Positions 1-12,911 of a stretch of DNA of 64,000 nt are shown one piece after another. The notes beneath the pieces were generated by a model. The model had not been told where the DNA came from. It worked only from the letters and a program-made list of their open reading frames with translations, and did no database searches. Each line of letters starts with the position of its first letter. Positions within the stretch are counted from its first letter, which is position 1. The position numbers and the translations under genes are program-made. This DNA is from Ctenosaura bakeri (lineage: Eukaryota > Chordata > Lepidosauria > Squamata > Iguanidae): the NCBI GenBank assembly GCA_948474755.1, contig CAOLHI010002127.1, positions 186,001 to 250,000 on the forward strand. Reading direction: 5' to 3'.

Positions 1-2095
1 CTTGTAAACATTAAATACAATAAAATTACTGGCTTTTCATTTTTTCCAGCCCTTCCCTTTTCCCTTCCTCTAATGGCAGCATGGAAACTACCACCTCTTC
101 TATGTCCCTTTGCTCCCCGCCCCTGCTGCACTCCCAGCAAGCAATCTGAGGTCTGTGCCAAAAGCCTCGTATTCCCCCACCATGCTGAGTTCCTCTTGTT
201 TCTGTGAAGTTATGGACATCTTTCATCCAGGCCTGGTGTTTTGTCAGGCTCTAACTGTTCTAATTGCTTAATTATCTGTGTTGATGCAGTCATCAAGCCT
301 GTTAAGACTTTGCCCCTTGGAACATTGGGGGAGGTATGAAGATCCAGCTCTGTGACGCTGGAGCTGCTGTGGTGGAGAATGATAATGTGCCTCTTGCTTC
401 TGTTTTCATCTTTCTGTGCATGGCTTAGGCTTTGCTTCTTTTGTGTGTGTGGCACGACTGCATTTCTATAGCTCCCTGCTTCAAGATATCCCCCTTCTCC
501 ATTTTTATTTGCCCCTCTAGCCTTGCTTAAATGGGCTTTATAATGTGTGCAGTTCTCCAGCTTTCTTTCTTTTCTTTATTTAATTGCTCTCTGTCTCTTG
601 TAGTTTTGGTGCCCAACTGGATGTTTCTTCCTTGACCTGGATTCCTCTAAAATCTACATTTTTACCCCTCATTTGTCTTCTGCACCAGCAGCAGGGCACA
701 TAGTTTCTTTCATTAAACGACATGTTAAATGACATTAAATGTTAGTGCATTACCACCCTGATTCTTGTTCATTGTCCTCTTTTCTCTGTTTCTCTTATGC
801 CTCATCCAATTTAATTAATTACAGTTAGTGTCTGACGCAGCTTATCAAAGCTCGACCCCCCCATCTCCCACCAAAGTTTAATGTTTTTTTAATTCCATTG
901 CTAAGTGTTTTCCAAATGACTAGACGACATAGTGACAAGAGGCAGTGTTGCATCTGTCTGTGGAGACTCATAGGGAAGGCTCCCCATGGAGATACTCCAG
1001 CAGAATTTGCACAGGACCTTCAGTTTGCCTGCTCTGAAGGGGAAAGTTTGTCTCCAAGTTCAAATGGAGAACCAGGCTGGTTTTGCATATGGAGGAACTG
1101 GATGCCAACTTAATATATTCACCAGCTCCAGGCAGGGTCCTTCTTTTTCTTTCTCAGAGTATTTTAACGCCTGCTGTTCCCAGAATGTGGTGGTGTCGTC
1201 TTTCCCAGTACTAAAACTCCTGTTGATTCCATAAGTGGAGAGATCAGGAGGACGGCCTGCAGTGAACTTGGAGAGAGCAAAAAACAGTTTTCAATTTAAA
1301 TATCTATGTTTGAAAGTTTCCCAGGTTTAGGTTTGATCTCTCCAGTGGCTTTTTATTTTATTTCTTTTATGGGAGTCCTCTTTTCTCTAAGAGTCCAGAT
1401 GGAGGCTGAGCTGAGCAGCTAAGTACTTGAGAGTGTGCTCTTGTAATCACATAATGAGGACCAGTTTTAGACCCTTAACAAGAACTGTGCACACTCTTCT
1501 GTGCTAGCTCTTTTCTTTTAAAGGGAATGCAAATTCTGTAACAAAGAAGCTGGATTCTACCAATGATATATGCAAGGCATATGCAGACCTGCTTATATTC
1601 TATCCTTTCTTCCAATATTTTCCCATTGTGTGAGGAGATATGCTAGAATGGTGAAGTGGCATCCCAAACCTTCATTGCCAGACCCAATAGCTAAATTAAA
1701 CCTCTGTGTACACTAGCAGTTTATTCCTGAACACCCAGTGCTGGAAATGGAGGGGAAATGTATCTGATTCTTATTTTCACATTGTTGCTTGTGAGTACTC
1801 AGAGGCATTCAATCTGGCTTTTACTGATAATTATGTCAGATCATCTTTTCCTAAATCCAATCTGTCCAGATTTCAGTTATTTCCAGCCCCAGTTTGCATA
1901 GCAAATAATCAGGAAAGAAGTAGTTAAAAACATCTGAAATGACTCACATTGAGGAAGACTGGGCTGGACTTGGGTAATTCCTCTTCTGTTTTTAGGAGTG
2001 CTAAGTGGGAAATTGCTTTGCTTGTCCCAGCATTGGACGACTCCCCTTGAAGCAAAGGGATCTTGTACCTTTGCTCTGTAGCCAGGTCTTGTGAT
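1..2095. other. Intron stretch, nothing recognised
   Basis: AT- and pyrimidine-rich non-coding DNA. No repeat family, RNA gene or coding similarity was identified. Confidence 0.5.
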
Positions 2096-2598
2096 ACAAT
2101 CACGTCTGCTCAGACCCAAAAGACAGGAATGCCAAACTCATGGAATTAAAACAAGTGTTTTTCAAGCTCCAGTACCCATCACATGAAATGAAAACAAAAA
2201 TAAAACAAATCAACAAGGCAATACTTGTAACCAGGATTAATCTATTTGAGAACAGACTAAAGAGAGGAAATGGCAGAACCCAACTAATGGTCACATACAG
2301 CTCCCACCTAAGACTACTCACCAGTGACCCACAATCTATTCTGGACAATAATGCTGCCCTCTCAAGGGCTCTTAATGGCAGGCCTTTCCTTGTCTACAGA
2401 CAGCTTCCCGATCTGAAACAGTTACTTACTTTCAGGAGGGCACACAACATGGATGGGGAGACGGGTACAGGACCTTGCCACAAACTCAGATGCCAACACT
2501 GCCCATACATCTGCTTGAGAAATGTCAGCACAAGACTTAATTATATCACCCACGATATTAGAGGTACTTTACTTTCATTTGCTTGTCCTCTAATGTGA
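2096..2598 (+). mobile_element. Penelope-like retroelement fragment
   Basis: An open frame of about 150 residues reads like the segment between the reverse transcriptase and the GIY-YIG nuclease of Penelope-like elements. The order is CSDPKDRNAKLMELKQVFF, then RPFLVYRQLPDLKQLLTFRRA, then a cysteine cluster CHKLRCQHCPYI. In intact relatives a GIY-YIG domain follows after a 'C-S-x-NVVYLI' type strand; here the similarity stops at about SFACPL and runs into a TATG/CA microsatellite. The reverse transcriptase upstream is missing. The frame has no stop within this piece, so it may not be very old. No neighbouring Penelope sequence was seen. Confidence 0.75.
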
Positions 2599-2650
2599 TG
2601 TATGTATGTATGTGTGTATACACACACACACATATATATACACACACGCT
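2599..2650. repeat. Compound TATG/TG/CA microsatellite
   Basis: Tandem TATG units pass into TG and then CA/TA dinucleotides, abutting the broken end of the Penelope fragment. Confidence 0.85.
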
Positions 2651-5600
2651 ACTTTCTGTCAACAGTGCCCTTCAGTGTTTGGGACACACTCCCATCCCAG
2701 CAATGGCACTCCGGGGATGACACTGGGATATCGTGGGATCCAGGTGTGGTGCACAAAGGACCTTACTCTTGAAGGCGTTGCAAGATCCCTTTGGATATTG
2801 ATCCAGACTAGCATGGTTGTGTATTTGAATTCCCCTTGAAACAGCCAACTTAGATAAATGATAACATTAGGTTGCTACAGATGGTAGCTAGCTCATAAGG
2901 ACTTTCTTCCTTCACTTTGTGTGCCCTCTTGTATCTTGCCAAAAGAAAGGGCAAAAGAGGACAATGATTTATATAACTTTGGCTGTGCCAATGTACATGC
3001 ATAGGTGCTGTTTTAGATATGAATGTAATTTAAATAGGAACTCTTCTCACTGTGGCAGGGCAGCCTGTGACCAGGTGATGTGCCTGATCAGGTTACTATC
3101 TGAGTGTTAACTGTTGATGGGAAACTTCAAATTCCTGTGCTTTCCTTTATAATGGCTTTTGAATTTTAAACCAGAATTGGACTGTCTGGTCCTCGCATAT
3201 AGATGAAGCCTTCGAACAGAGCAGTGCCCTCTCACAGTTCTTTGAATATACGACTCTCCTCTGTAAAGTGGACTATGTCTCCATTTCCACCACTGCTTTG
3301 CTTTGGAGTAATGAAGTTTCTCTTTGGGGTCTGTCGAGAACTACTGCCAATCAGATGAGACAACAGAATGCTAAGTAGGGAAATAATCTGACTGATATAT
3401 AAAAGAGTAAAATTGGATCCAGAATGTAATTTCTGCAGCTTGGAAAAGCTGGTTTTTTTGAATCACAGCTCCCAGGCTGCCTCCAGACAACATGGCCACT
3501 GGAGGGAGTTATAGACAAAAAAGAAAAAGAAAAGAAAAGTAGCTTTTGCAACCTGTGGCTGCTCACCTGTTCCATCCCACTCTCTGCCTTGTCTGTTGTT
3601 GTTGTTTTTTTTAAATAAGAATCCCATCTGAGTCTCTCTCTGCATTTTCAGGTCCTATTCTGAACAGGTCAAGCTGCCTTATGCTGACTTGGACCAGTTG
3701 TCCACCTGCTCCAGGCATGTCAACTCTGACTGACATCAGATCTACAGGATTTCACCTATAATCCTTTCAGGGCAACTACTACCAGAGATTCTTTTTGCTT
3801 AGAGAAGGTGAAGAGTAACTTGGGACCTTCTGGATGTGATGCAGAAAGTCCTAACCATTGAACTGTATACTTTGCGCTAAATGATAGGCAAAGTGCGGGA
3901 CATTGGGTTTGAAAATGAGTGTTATAAATACTAGAAGCTGGGAAATTAATTCATTACCACCAGCATAATTAAAATTATTTAGCTAGTTATTGTTAGTTAA
4001 CTCTTCATTTGGGACACTAGTCTGGCAACATATTGTAGGTATAAAGAGAATGGTATTGAGGTTGTCACTGTTGTCCCTAGGGACACATTTTATTGGCTTC
4101 TTCAAAATTTGGTCTTTTTGTTCGTTAAAGTTGTCTTCCTCCAGCCTAGACTTTCTCCCCAGAGTCTTTAATGCGATTGTTGCCTGGGAAGAGTGGAAGT
4201 CAAGCACATCTTAAAAATGTCAGGTTAGGAGAGGCTGTCTCTTACAACTGTTTGGTTAAGTTTGCCACTGAATCTTCTGCTCTCTCTTTTTTCTATCCCT
4301 TCCAACATGTATACTTCAGTCACCCTTCAAATGCCTTGTTAGTAAAAGGTTAATGAGGACTGATACGTTTCAGTTAAAGGACAGTGATCCACCACAAATG
4401 CAACAGTAAGTGGATAGAGATAGTCAGTGAATGAAGGATGGAGAATTCTTAATCAAACACATATTGAGAGCCTCTGAATATATGCAGAATATTTTTATGC
4501 ACAACTGAATAACCACATCTTTTCTGCTTCTCCAATCCCAAACAAGAAGTGTGGTCTATAAAGATCAGTGGTAGAGCAAAACATGCCAAGTTCTCAAATT
4601 CAATCTGTGGCATCTTCAGTTTAAATTATCAGCTGTCTTTCACAGCCTCACTATTTTCTCCACCCATCTTATCTTAATTGTACACTTTTAAAAGGTGAGC
4701 AGGTAAAAAAAGGAGGAGGAGAGTGGGGGTAAAAAGCAGAATGGGAGGGGTTGAGACAGAGAGAAGAAAGTGAGTGCTTATTATCAAAGTGCTTAGCACA
4801 GTCTGAGCAGCCAAAAGATTGCAAAGGGTTTTATTGCAGCTCACTCCAAATATTGTACTGTACAACAGAGAACAACCCAGCAGATATCGGTTACTGAAGT
4901 TACTAAAGAGAGTTATAGTGCACTCATCCACAGAAAAGATTCAAACATGTTGGGGCACCTGCCTTTCAGAGCTAAAAGGCCTGACATTCTGCAAGGGCCC
5001 TGGTTGTTTGAAGACTCTACTCTCCAATAGATTGCTTTCCTCCACCAGTGCCATATCAAGACTCCCCCCTTTTTTTTATCCTCCATTCTTTATTATTAAC
5101 TTGGGGAACAGATATTCTTTCTCTCTCTTTCATTCCCTCTCCTGTCTCCTTCCTCTCCTCCACATTAGTCTTCCTAACAACAGAGCTATACCATATTTCT
5201 TCCAATCCTAATATCTCATCTCCTGAGGCAGCAGGACTTCCTATTTTACTGAGTCTAACAGAGGGAGAGTCACCACCCTGATGAATTCTACCAACCTAAT
5301 TTGTTAGTGTGTGCTTTTAATTTCAGCATTAATTGGAGAGTCTAGTGAGTTTGGAGACACTGGTAGAAAATCCAAGCTCTAGTGATGGGTTACGCTTCAA
5401 AAGGTGCTAACTATTGTTTCCATGAATGTCGCCTGAAAAAGAATATTTGATTTCCCTGCCAATCATCTTTGATGCTGTTCTTTTTCCTTGTTTGGTTTTT
5501 GCCTAGCAGTAGGTACATTCTTCATTTGGATTAAGTCCTTTCTTGCATTTCTACTAGTGCCATAGTGACAACCAAAAACCCTGAAACAAAACAAAAGCGA

Positions 5601-5947
5601 GTGGGGAGACAAGGAGCACTTGGCTCTCTTCCTGCACCATCACTTACACTCACGCTATTGATACTTGATTGGGATCTGTAGATGTTTGGGCTGGTGCCAC
5701 AATGTGTCCAAGTATATTCACTACTTAGAATAGACAGAACAGGGCTGTAGGATTTGGCAAGCAGGAGGTCTCATTAGTCAAGCTGACTGTATCTGACACA
5801 AGAGATTCCCATCTTGCTTGGAGAGGTATTCCCTTCCCTCTGCCTTGGCTGTCATCGTAACAGTATTTGCATACAGTATACAATATAACAGAGGCCCAGC
5901 ATTGAATGGAGGCTTCTTAGTTCTAACAGGCAGGTGATTGAAACTGA
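2651..5947. other. Intron stretch, nothing recognised
   Basis: Short A-rich and T-rich runs occur near 3515-3540 and 3600. Small ORFs on either strand show no family features. Confidence 0.45.
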
Positions 5948-6363
5948 GGACCTTTCTGTACCACCCTCCCAACCCGCCATGGGGACGGGAGAAGGATGGG
6001 ACTGCGATGATGCTTCTGCATGATGTTGTCATGGTCCCATCCTCCTCCTTTCCCCAGGTGGTGCAATCATGGATTAAATTATTGGTGGGTTTTTCCCATC
6101 AATGACCCATTATCACGGCACCATCACTGATTTACCTGTCCTGCAGAAACCCTGGAAGAACAATAGCTGTGCTTCCTGCCCCAATGCAGCCTGAGGAGGT
6201 ACTCAGCTGCACTGCAGAAGGAAGAGCCAGGCCATAGCACTTCCTTCATCATGGAGCCAGCTGGTGCGGAGAGGAGCACTCCTATCATGGTCCCCTTGTG
6301 GCAGAGTTGATGCTGGGATCCCCACCAGAGGACTCCATGAAAAGGTAGGGTGCAAAAAGGGCC
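5948..6363. mobile_element. GC-richer non-autonomous DNA element, copy A
   Basis: About 416 bp. It is clearly related to the element at 8351-8746 in the same orientation: both contain CATGGGGA-GGGAGA, then CATCAATGA-CC, then CTTCCTGCCCCA, then GGAAGAG. The ends are imperfect inverted repeats, GGACCTTTC on the left and the complement of GGGCC on the right. Flanks are TGA and TAA, a plausible decayed 3-bp target duplication. No transposase is present. Superfamily is inferred from the ends as PIF/Harbinger-like. Confidence 0.6.
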
Positions 6364-6984
6364 TAAGGTCGTGAATACACTTTTGATTATTTGGTACATC
6401 TTTAGCTGGTATTCTCTGTTTCGAGAAACGTGAGAAATGGAATCTGCAATGTGGTAGAGGGTGAAGAAGGATCACATAAATTGCAGGGTGACCTTTCTGG
6501 TAGGCCTGGTGGAGCCACTCCCAGCCCAAGTGCACAGTGCTGGTCTAGGTGAATCAGGAAGCTTCAGCTGGTACAGAGTGTGACAGCTGCCTCTGTAGCT
6601 GGTGTATCCAACTGGAATAAATTCAGTGTTGGAGTGGAGTCAGATCTCATATGGTTTGAAGTGTTGGAATTCTTTTGAATTAGTGAAGGAAATGACATTA
6701 TTTTCCCAACCCACACTTTCCCTGGACTCTACTGTAAACTTAGAGCTTAGCTGCAATCCACACGGCAGCAGGAAAGGAAGGGAAAATTATTTTTTAGGTA
6801 ACAATACATTATAGTGAACTATCCCCATTATAATGTAAAGTGTTGAGGCAGGCTAGTCTTATGTAGCCAAGACCAAATAGCTTTACAAAAGACCTGCTCC
6901 TAGTGAGATGAACACTTCTAGAAGTGGCTTGTTGGTATGACTAGTACAGCTGCCTTGTTTTGTTTTGTTTTTTTACTCCTCTTT

Positions 6985-7306
6985 GGGGCTATGCTTATGG
7001 CAGTCCTCGTTGAGTGCCAGTCTTCAGATTTTGTTGCCCCACCATGAGTCATATTTCACCAGTTCTAAACAGTTTCTGTGGCTTCCTGTTTGCTATAAAG
7101 TGGTGGTGTTTATCTTTAAAACCCTAAATGGATTGGGACCAAAATATCTGAACAAGATGTTCTGCAGGTTGACTTCGGTTAAAAATGTGATACATTGCTA
7201 CTCAGAATCACCTTGGAATATCACCTCTTATCTCCCCCTGCCCCGGGTAATTTCTGTGTTTCGTAATATATTTCTTTACAAGAATAGTCAAGCAACCATT
7301 TTCTGA
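6985..7306 (+). mobile_element. L2/CR1-clade LINE fragment (C-terminal ORF2)
   Basis: The open frame contains FLWLPVCYKVVVFIFKTLNGLGPKYL, which matches the 'HWLPVxYRxxFKxLxxxFKxLNGLxPxYL' segment near the end of ORF2 in L2-like LINEs. It is short and carries no reverse-transcriptase catalytic motif. Confidence 0.65.
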
Positions 7307-8111
7307 TCGATGCATAATTTTGAATAGGATGTTCTCATAATTGGATTCATTGTTGCAGCTCAAATTTGAATGCATGGCTTGCACTGAATCGCAAAGAAGC
7401 TGAGGAATACTTGAATTTGTCTGTATGAGATTTGACAATAGGATAGAAAAAGTCACCTTTTGGATTAATTTGCTTTTATCTACTCTGGTCCCATTAAGCT
7501 GAAGGCAGCCAGTGTCAAAGGCATAAATGGAGACAAAAGAGTTGCTTCCAATTGTGGAGAATTTGTTTTAAACAGCCTAGAAAATGTTTCCTACTCAGCA
7601 GGGTATGGTACACTCAAATGGTCGCATTAACAAGGAAATATATAACAAAGAGAGAGTATTTAGGGCAATCCCTCAGTATCCTGTGGTAATGAATTTTAAA
7701 TTTCCGTAATGAAGTCAAAAGGCCTGTATTCTTCTTTCGTGGCACGCGGTACAGTAACTCCCATTAGCATTAATGGGAATTGGGCATGCAAACTATAGAA
7801 CCACAATAGATAGAGATGAAAAAGCCCTATCAGATTATTGAGTTCATCCCCCTTCTTAAGCCTCTCCTTATTAATGCAAGCAGTCTCTGTGACGATGGGT
7901 TTGGTACAGAATACCCTATTAGGTATGTAGATGGGTTAGCAGCTTTTCTGCAGGCAGGGCACAAGGAAGAACAGCAGGCCAATCCATGCCAGGTCCTACC
8001 ATTAGGCAGTGGTAAGACAACTACTTTAGGTGGCAGACCTTGGGGGAAGGACAGCAGCAGCAACCTATATCTCTTGAACTCTTTCAGCGGCTTCCCCTAA
8101 ATGGGTCTGCT
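7307..8111. other. Intron stretch, nothing recognised
   Basis: No repeat or coding similarity was seen; AT-rich. Confidence 0.4.
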
Positions 8112-8253
8112 ATTCAATTCCCTGCTTGGCCATGAAAACCCACTGGGTAACGTTGCATGCATCACACACTCTCAGCCCCCAGAAACCCCATGATAGGCTC
8201 ACCTTATGTTCACCATAAGTCTGAAACAACTTGAAGGCACATACCACCACCAA
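8112..8253 (+). mobile_element. tRNA-derived SINE, 5'-truncated
   Basis: It contains the body of the common lizard SINE: TTGGCCATGAAAACCCACTG, CACACACTCTCAGCC, the ATGATAGGCTCACCTTA stretch and the 3' end CTTGAAGGCACATA. The box A part of the tRNA-like head is missing. Confidence 0.8.
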
Positions 8254-8350
8254 CTAAACTAATAGCTGACATGGTACATCTTTCTGGAATGCACTTTTAG
8301 ATGGTGAGTGTGTAGGTATGTATTTGTAAGGATGCGTGTTTCATATTTAT

Positions 8351-8746
8351 AGCCCTTTCTTCAGAGGCTCTTGCCCTGGCATGGGGATGGGAGAGGAGCA
8401 GGGCCGCGACAACGTTTCCACAAGATGTCGTTACAGTCCTGTCTTTCTCTCATCACCAGTCGTTGACAGGTTTTCTCCATCAATGATCCCTGATCATGCA
8501 GCACTTGCACACTTACCTTCCCTGCAGAAGGCTCAGAAGCATGATGGAGGCACTTCCTGCCCCAGCGCACCATGGGAAAGTGCCTGACTGTGCTGTGGAA
8601 GGAAGAGTTATGTCCATCACGCTCCCTTCTGTGGGGAGCTGATCTGGTGTGGAGGAGAACCTTTCCATTGCACTCCTTTCCCAGCAGAGGTTCTTCCAGG
8701 ATCACGACCAGAGGATGATACAAGAAGGTAAGGTGGGGAAAGGGTC
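8351..8746. mobile_element. GC-richer non-autonomous DNA element, copy B
   Basis: About 396 bp, related to 5948-6363. Left end AGCCCTTTC and right end GAAAGGGTC form inverted termini. The flanks are a matching 3-bp TAT duplication (8348-8350 and 8747-8749). Coding capacity is absent; ORFs inside it on both strands are chance. The 3-bp duplication and the GGCCC-type ends point to PIF/Harbinger. Confidence 0.65.
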
Positions 8747-8985
8747 TATGTGTCCTGCGGTGCGTGGGAAACACCTATACATAAAAACCATGCCAGAAAG
8801 AAAGATTGACACTGTGCTGCTAAACACTTTTAAGCTGAAATACTACACTGATGCCACATTACACACGTAACTACAGAAGAGTAAGGTTCCACTTTCATCA
8901 CATAACCCCAAATACTGCATAGCAATGAAGCCAATGCACTGGGCTCCTGTCATATAGCACAGGGTTCAAGCCACATTTACAAGAC

Positions 8986-9364
8986 ACTTTCTAAATGAGA
9001 GCCTGTCCTACCACCATCCCAGGCTCGCCTGATGAGGACACGGGAGAGAGCCTTCTCAGTGACTGCTCCCACCCTGTGGAACTCTCTTCCACAGGAGGCT
9101 AGGCATGCCGCTTCCCTGGCCAATAGGCAAAAACCTTTCTCTTTAAACAAGTTTTTCCTTTGGCTGGGTAGCTTATTAATTAGCATTGTTTTCAAGTTAT
9201 ATATCCTTTTAATGTTTTTAGCTGTTTTAAATGTTTTTAGTGGTTGTTTTCAATCTGTTTAATTTTATTAATTGTGTTTTTAATGGATATTTGTTGATGG
9301 AAGCTGCCTTGGTTTCCAATCCTGGGAGAAAGGCAGCCTATAAATACGATAAATAAATAAATAA
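8986..9364 (+). mobile_element. L2-like LINE, 3' end
   Basis: The frame RTRERAFSVTAPTLWNSLPQEAR is the typical last coding block of L2-like ORF2. It is followed by a T-rich 3' UTR, GAAGCTGCCTTG, AAGGCAGCCTATAAATA and an (AATA)n tail at 9347-9364. Heavily 5'-truncated. Confidence 0.85.
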
Positions 9365-9442
9365 ATTTTTTTAAAAAATAAGAGCCTACAACTGCATATG
9401 CAATTGTTCTTCATGATCTCAGCTTCTGCTGGAAATGGCCAT

Positions 9443-9600
9443 TCATTCATTTGTTCATTCATTCATTCAGTTTCTGTCCCACCTTTTTCCCAGCATGAGA
9501 TTTCCAAGGCAATGTACACCCTTTTAAAAGCCCATTAAAACTAGGAATCTCTTAATACAAAAGTTGAAACACAAACTGAAATTCTGTTTTAAAATAAAAA
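9443..9600 (-). mobile_element. L2-like LINE 3' end, opposite orientation
   Basis: It begins with an (ATTC)n tract at the left, then TTTCTGTCCCACCTTTTTCCC and A-rich sequence. Read on the minus strand this is the usual LINE 3' UTR and tail. It faces the copy at 8986-9364 tail to tail. Confidence 0.65.
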
Positions 9601-10440
9601 ATCAAATCTTCTTCTGCCCCTCCTTGTTGAAATAATTGCTCGAGAGCTGTTGTGTGTTTGGCTCGAACACTAGCAGTCTCATGATACTGGGGCAGATATT
9701 GGTATGTGTCTGTCTGAAACTGTAAAACAGCTTAGCTCTTGCAAGCTGGTTGAGGGTAGCTGAAAAGAGAAAGATTCTGAATTGCTGAGAGAGGTATTTT
9801 GTCACTGTCCCCAGCTAAACATCTTCCAAAGGGAAGCTTTAGCTGGATTATATTCCTATGTAGGTTGAGGTTCTCTTATTAACCAATGGAGAAGGCCAAG
9901 AGGTGAGAAATATTATACAGTAATTCCTTCCCATCTTGTCTCCTGACATTAAACCATGTGGGGAAATGAGGAAAAGAGGCAGCCTCTTAATTTACGAGCA
10001 AGTGATGATTTTCCGTGGAGGGCAGCTTACATCTTGCTATGGATGGTTAGACGTTGGTTGGTTTGCTAAGCAAATACACTGATCTCATTTTATCCACGCT
10101 GACTGGTAAAACCCTCTTCCCACAAACCTTCCTTCAAAGAAACCTATCACTGAAAGTGAAGCAGTGAAAAAAAATGTTGGGGGGATTTTTCACTTTTTTC
10201 AGTTTCTTATTTCAGTTGCTTTATTTAGCAGATGTAAAATGTAGGTTGGCCACTTGTGTTACAAATGCCTATGTGGGCCAGACTTTTATAGGTCCTTCTG
10301 TTCTGTCTGCTTATTCAGGAAGAAACATAGGGGACCTGTTCTGGACCCTAATGTTGGGGTATAAGATACAGGTGGTGGTGGTGGTTGCTCCCTGTTGTAG
10401 TCTCAATCTGGATTGCTTCACCTCAGATCTGCCAATTTGC
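9601..10440. other. Intron stretch, nothing recognised
   Basis: Only a short GGT run near 10370-10385 stands out. Confidence 0.4.
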
Positions 10441-10655
10441 ACAGTTAGATACTACTTTAACTGCTGGGGTGGCCTAGTGCAGAATCCTGGGATTTGTAGT
10501 TTGGTGAGGTACCAAGAATTCTCTGCTAGAAAGCTTCAGTTCACTTCCTTGAATGATAGCGTTAGAGCACTCTAGCAGAGATTTCTAAGTACTTGAGCAA
10601 ACTATGAATCCCAGTATTCCCTAGGATGAAGCTGTGTTTTTGTGTAGTCTGGATC
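10441..10655. mobile_element. Degenerate fold-back MITE (second family)
   Basis: Left arm contains CTTTAACTGCTGGGGTGGC and AATCCTGGGATTTGTAGTTTGG. The right arm returns ACTATGAATCCCAGTATTCCCTAG in inverted form. The arms are decayed and the ends are not sharp. It resembles squamate palindromic elements with CTTTAACTGCC arms. Confidence 0.55.
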
Positions 10656-11914
10656 ACACTCTAGTGTGGGGGCAGGCAGAGGGTTTTAATCCTTCCTCCA
10701 GCACCACTGTGTTCCATATCTTGATCACAGCCCCATACCTGTTGCTTGGAGAAAGAGAAAAACCTCATTTGCTTTAAAGGGATTTTTTTTAATGTGGCCA
10801 TGTTAGTGAGTTCCCTGTTCATTCTTAACTTTCTGCTTTCCATAGTTGTAAGAAGAGGTTCATAAGAATGATCCACTTTTCAGGGTTGTTGTAAACTTTG
10901 CAGCCTAAAGATTACTGACAACATTAGTGAAAGTTCTGGGACAGCTGAAGTGTCCCCCCCCCCTCAAAAAAAATCACTCACAGTCCTGATCTTCCCTCTC
11001 TGTGTTCTTTTAATTCCCTTCCCACATGTGCATGGATGGATGATCCCAGCTTTCACACATTACTTTGATCAACATGACTGCATGGTGGAGATGGAGGAGT
11101 AGGAGAATTCATGGGGAACAAATACCCCAGCAGCCAAAGAATGGCACTGTGTGAATGGTCTCTTTGCTTTCCTGCAACCTCACACTCACTTACCCCAAAG
11201 GAAAATGTAAAGTTTCAATCTATATGCTCTCTTGACAAGAAGGATAAATGTGGCTGAACGCTGAAAGCAGTGTCTGATCCCTTTATGTTTACTATTTATT
11301 CATATTTATTATTCATAAATTCAGGCACAAGTGTTAGGTCTGCACCCCTGTGACATATTTGCATTTTATTTCAAGTTTGATATTTTTTTCCCCATTGCTA
11401 CCCAGTTTTGCAAATAGGAATTTAATGATCTGCTGTTTCCATACTGTTTCTGCAGTTTGTTCTCTCTTTCTCTTTCTCATTGTTTTAAGGAAAGAGATTT
11501 CTAACATGGAAAAGTGATATTTGAATACATTCCCCTAAGGCAATCAATTTACTTTTAATTTGTCTGGAACTAAGCTTTCCTTTGTTGCAATGAGAAAGGA
11601 CTGAAACTGCTGTAAAATTTATTAGCTTCCAGGAAGATTTTGAAATGAATTTTTAAATGATCATGCTGTTTGTTCTTACTCAGGGACAGTATTGTAGCAG
11701 CTCCATAGAGTTGCACCAGACTTTACCAGCATCTTGAGAATCTCTGATTTCTTTTCTCCCTTAAAGCCAGATGCTAGTAAAGCATTATGGTGGGGCTCAA
11801 GCTTTCCACCTAGACTTTTCCAGACTCTGTTCCTGGTATTCCACTGAAAATGAGTAGCAGGTGATATAAAAGCTCTCTCTCTGAGGTCCTGGCGAACTGC
11901 TCAGTCCAAGTAGA
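10656..11914. other. Intron stretch, nothing recognised
   Basis: A C-run/A-run at about 10955-10972 is the only simple-sequence feature. Confidence 0.4.
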
Positions 11915-12103
11915 TGTTGTTGTGTGCCTTCAAGTCATTTCTGACTTATGGAGACCCTAAGGTGAACCTGTCATGGAGTTTTCTGGGACTGAGAGTGTGT
12001 GATGTGCCCAAGATCATTCAGTGGGTTTCCATGGCCAAATGGAGAATTGAACCCTGGTCTCCAGGGCTGTAGTCCAACGTTCAAACCACTCCATCACAGT
12101 GGA
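11915..12103 (-). mobile_element. tRNA-derived SINE
   Basis: Near full length on the minus strand. Plus-strand marks are TGTTGTTGTGTGCCTTCAAG at the 3' end of the element, GGTTTCCATGGCCAAATGG, and GAACCCTGGTCTCCAGGG. The last includes the complement of a tRNA-like box B. Confidence 0.85.
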
Positions 12104-12911
12104 TCTCCCAAGCAGATGTGTGATTTCCAAATGAGTGTCCCCAAGTGTCTAACTCTCAGAAATCTACTCGGAGGTCAGAACCTCTAGAAGTTGCAGTCCA
12201 GCGCAATCTGGTGACCTAATTTTGGAACCACTGAAGTAGACTGTACTGGGCTAGATGGACAAAGAATCTGACTTGATTGTGTTGCTGTGGGGGGACCTTC
12301 CCCCCACCAAGAATTCTGCCTCTGCATGACATTTTCCTTCAGTCCCCAAATTTCTAGCACTGCAGGAACTTAAAACTTCACTTGAGGATTTGTAAATATA
12401 GTTTAAGCATCCAAAAAAGGAGAAGGGCAGGCAAAGTGACCAAGAGAATGTGAGTGTAGCAAATGTAAGATTTTTAAGTATGATTTTCAGTGCATCACTT
12501 TCTGCAATACTAGTCGTTTGGGGAACTTCATGGGGAGACAGAATTCTTATATGAAGGAGCAATGCCCTAATTTTGCCCTCACTTTCTGGACCCCAAAGTA
12601 GTACTTTGTTGGAATGAAATAAATCTTAAAACTCCTTAATGTCACCTCTCCCCAGCTTCACACTTCCTTGTCAGCTTTCCTCCCTCTGTTGTTGGTTCAT
12701 CCATTTTTTGGCCTGAGTGATCTGAGCCAACCAGAGATTGCACAGGGAATGTGATGTTGTCACAATGCTCTAAAGTTAACTAGCTTCGGCTGTGTGGCAT
12801 CATCACTTCGAAAAGCAAATTAAGCCATCTGGGAATGAGGACAGTACTTCTTCAATTAGCCTTAGTTTCTCTCTGTGTCATTCTGTGAACGCTTGTTGCC
12901 TTTGTTAGAAT
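12104..12911. other. Intron stretch, nothing recognised
   Basis: No repeat or coding similarity was seen. Confidence 0.4.

Noticed and set aside
4819..5281. 130-codon plus-strand ORF
   Set aside because: Ser/Leu/Phe-rich reading of a pyrimidine-rich tract, without domain or splice context.
6203..6535. Minus-strand ORFs of 91 and 110 codons
   Set aside because: They start outside and end inside DNA element A, in different frames, with no similarity to a protein.
8361..8774. 137-codon minus-strand ORF
   Set aside because: It coincides with DNA element B and is not kept in its relative at 5948-6363.
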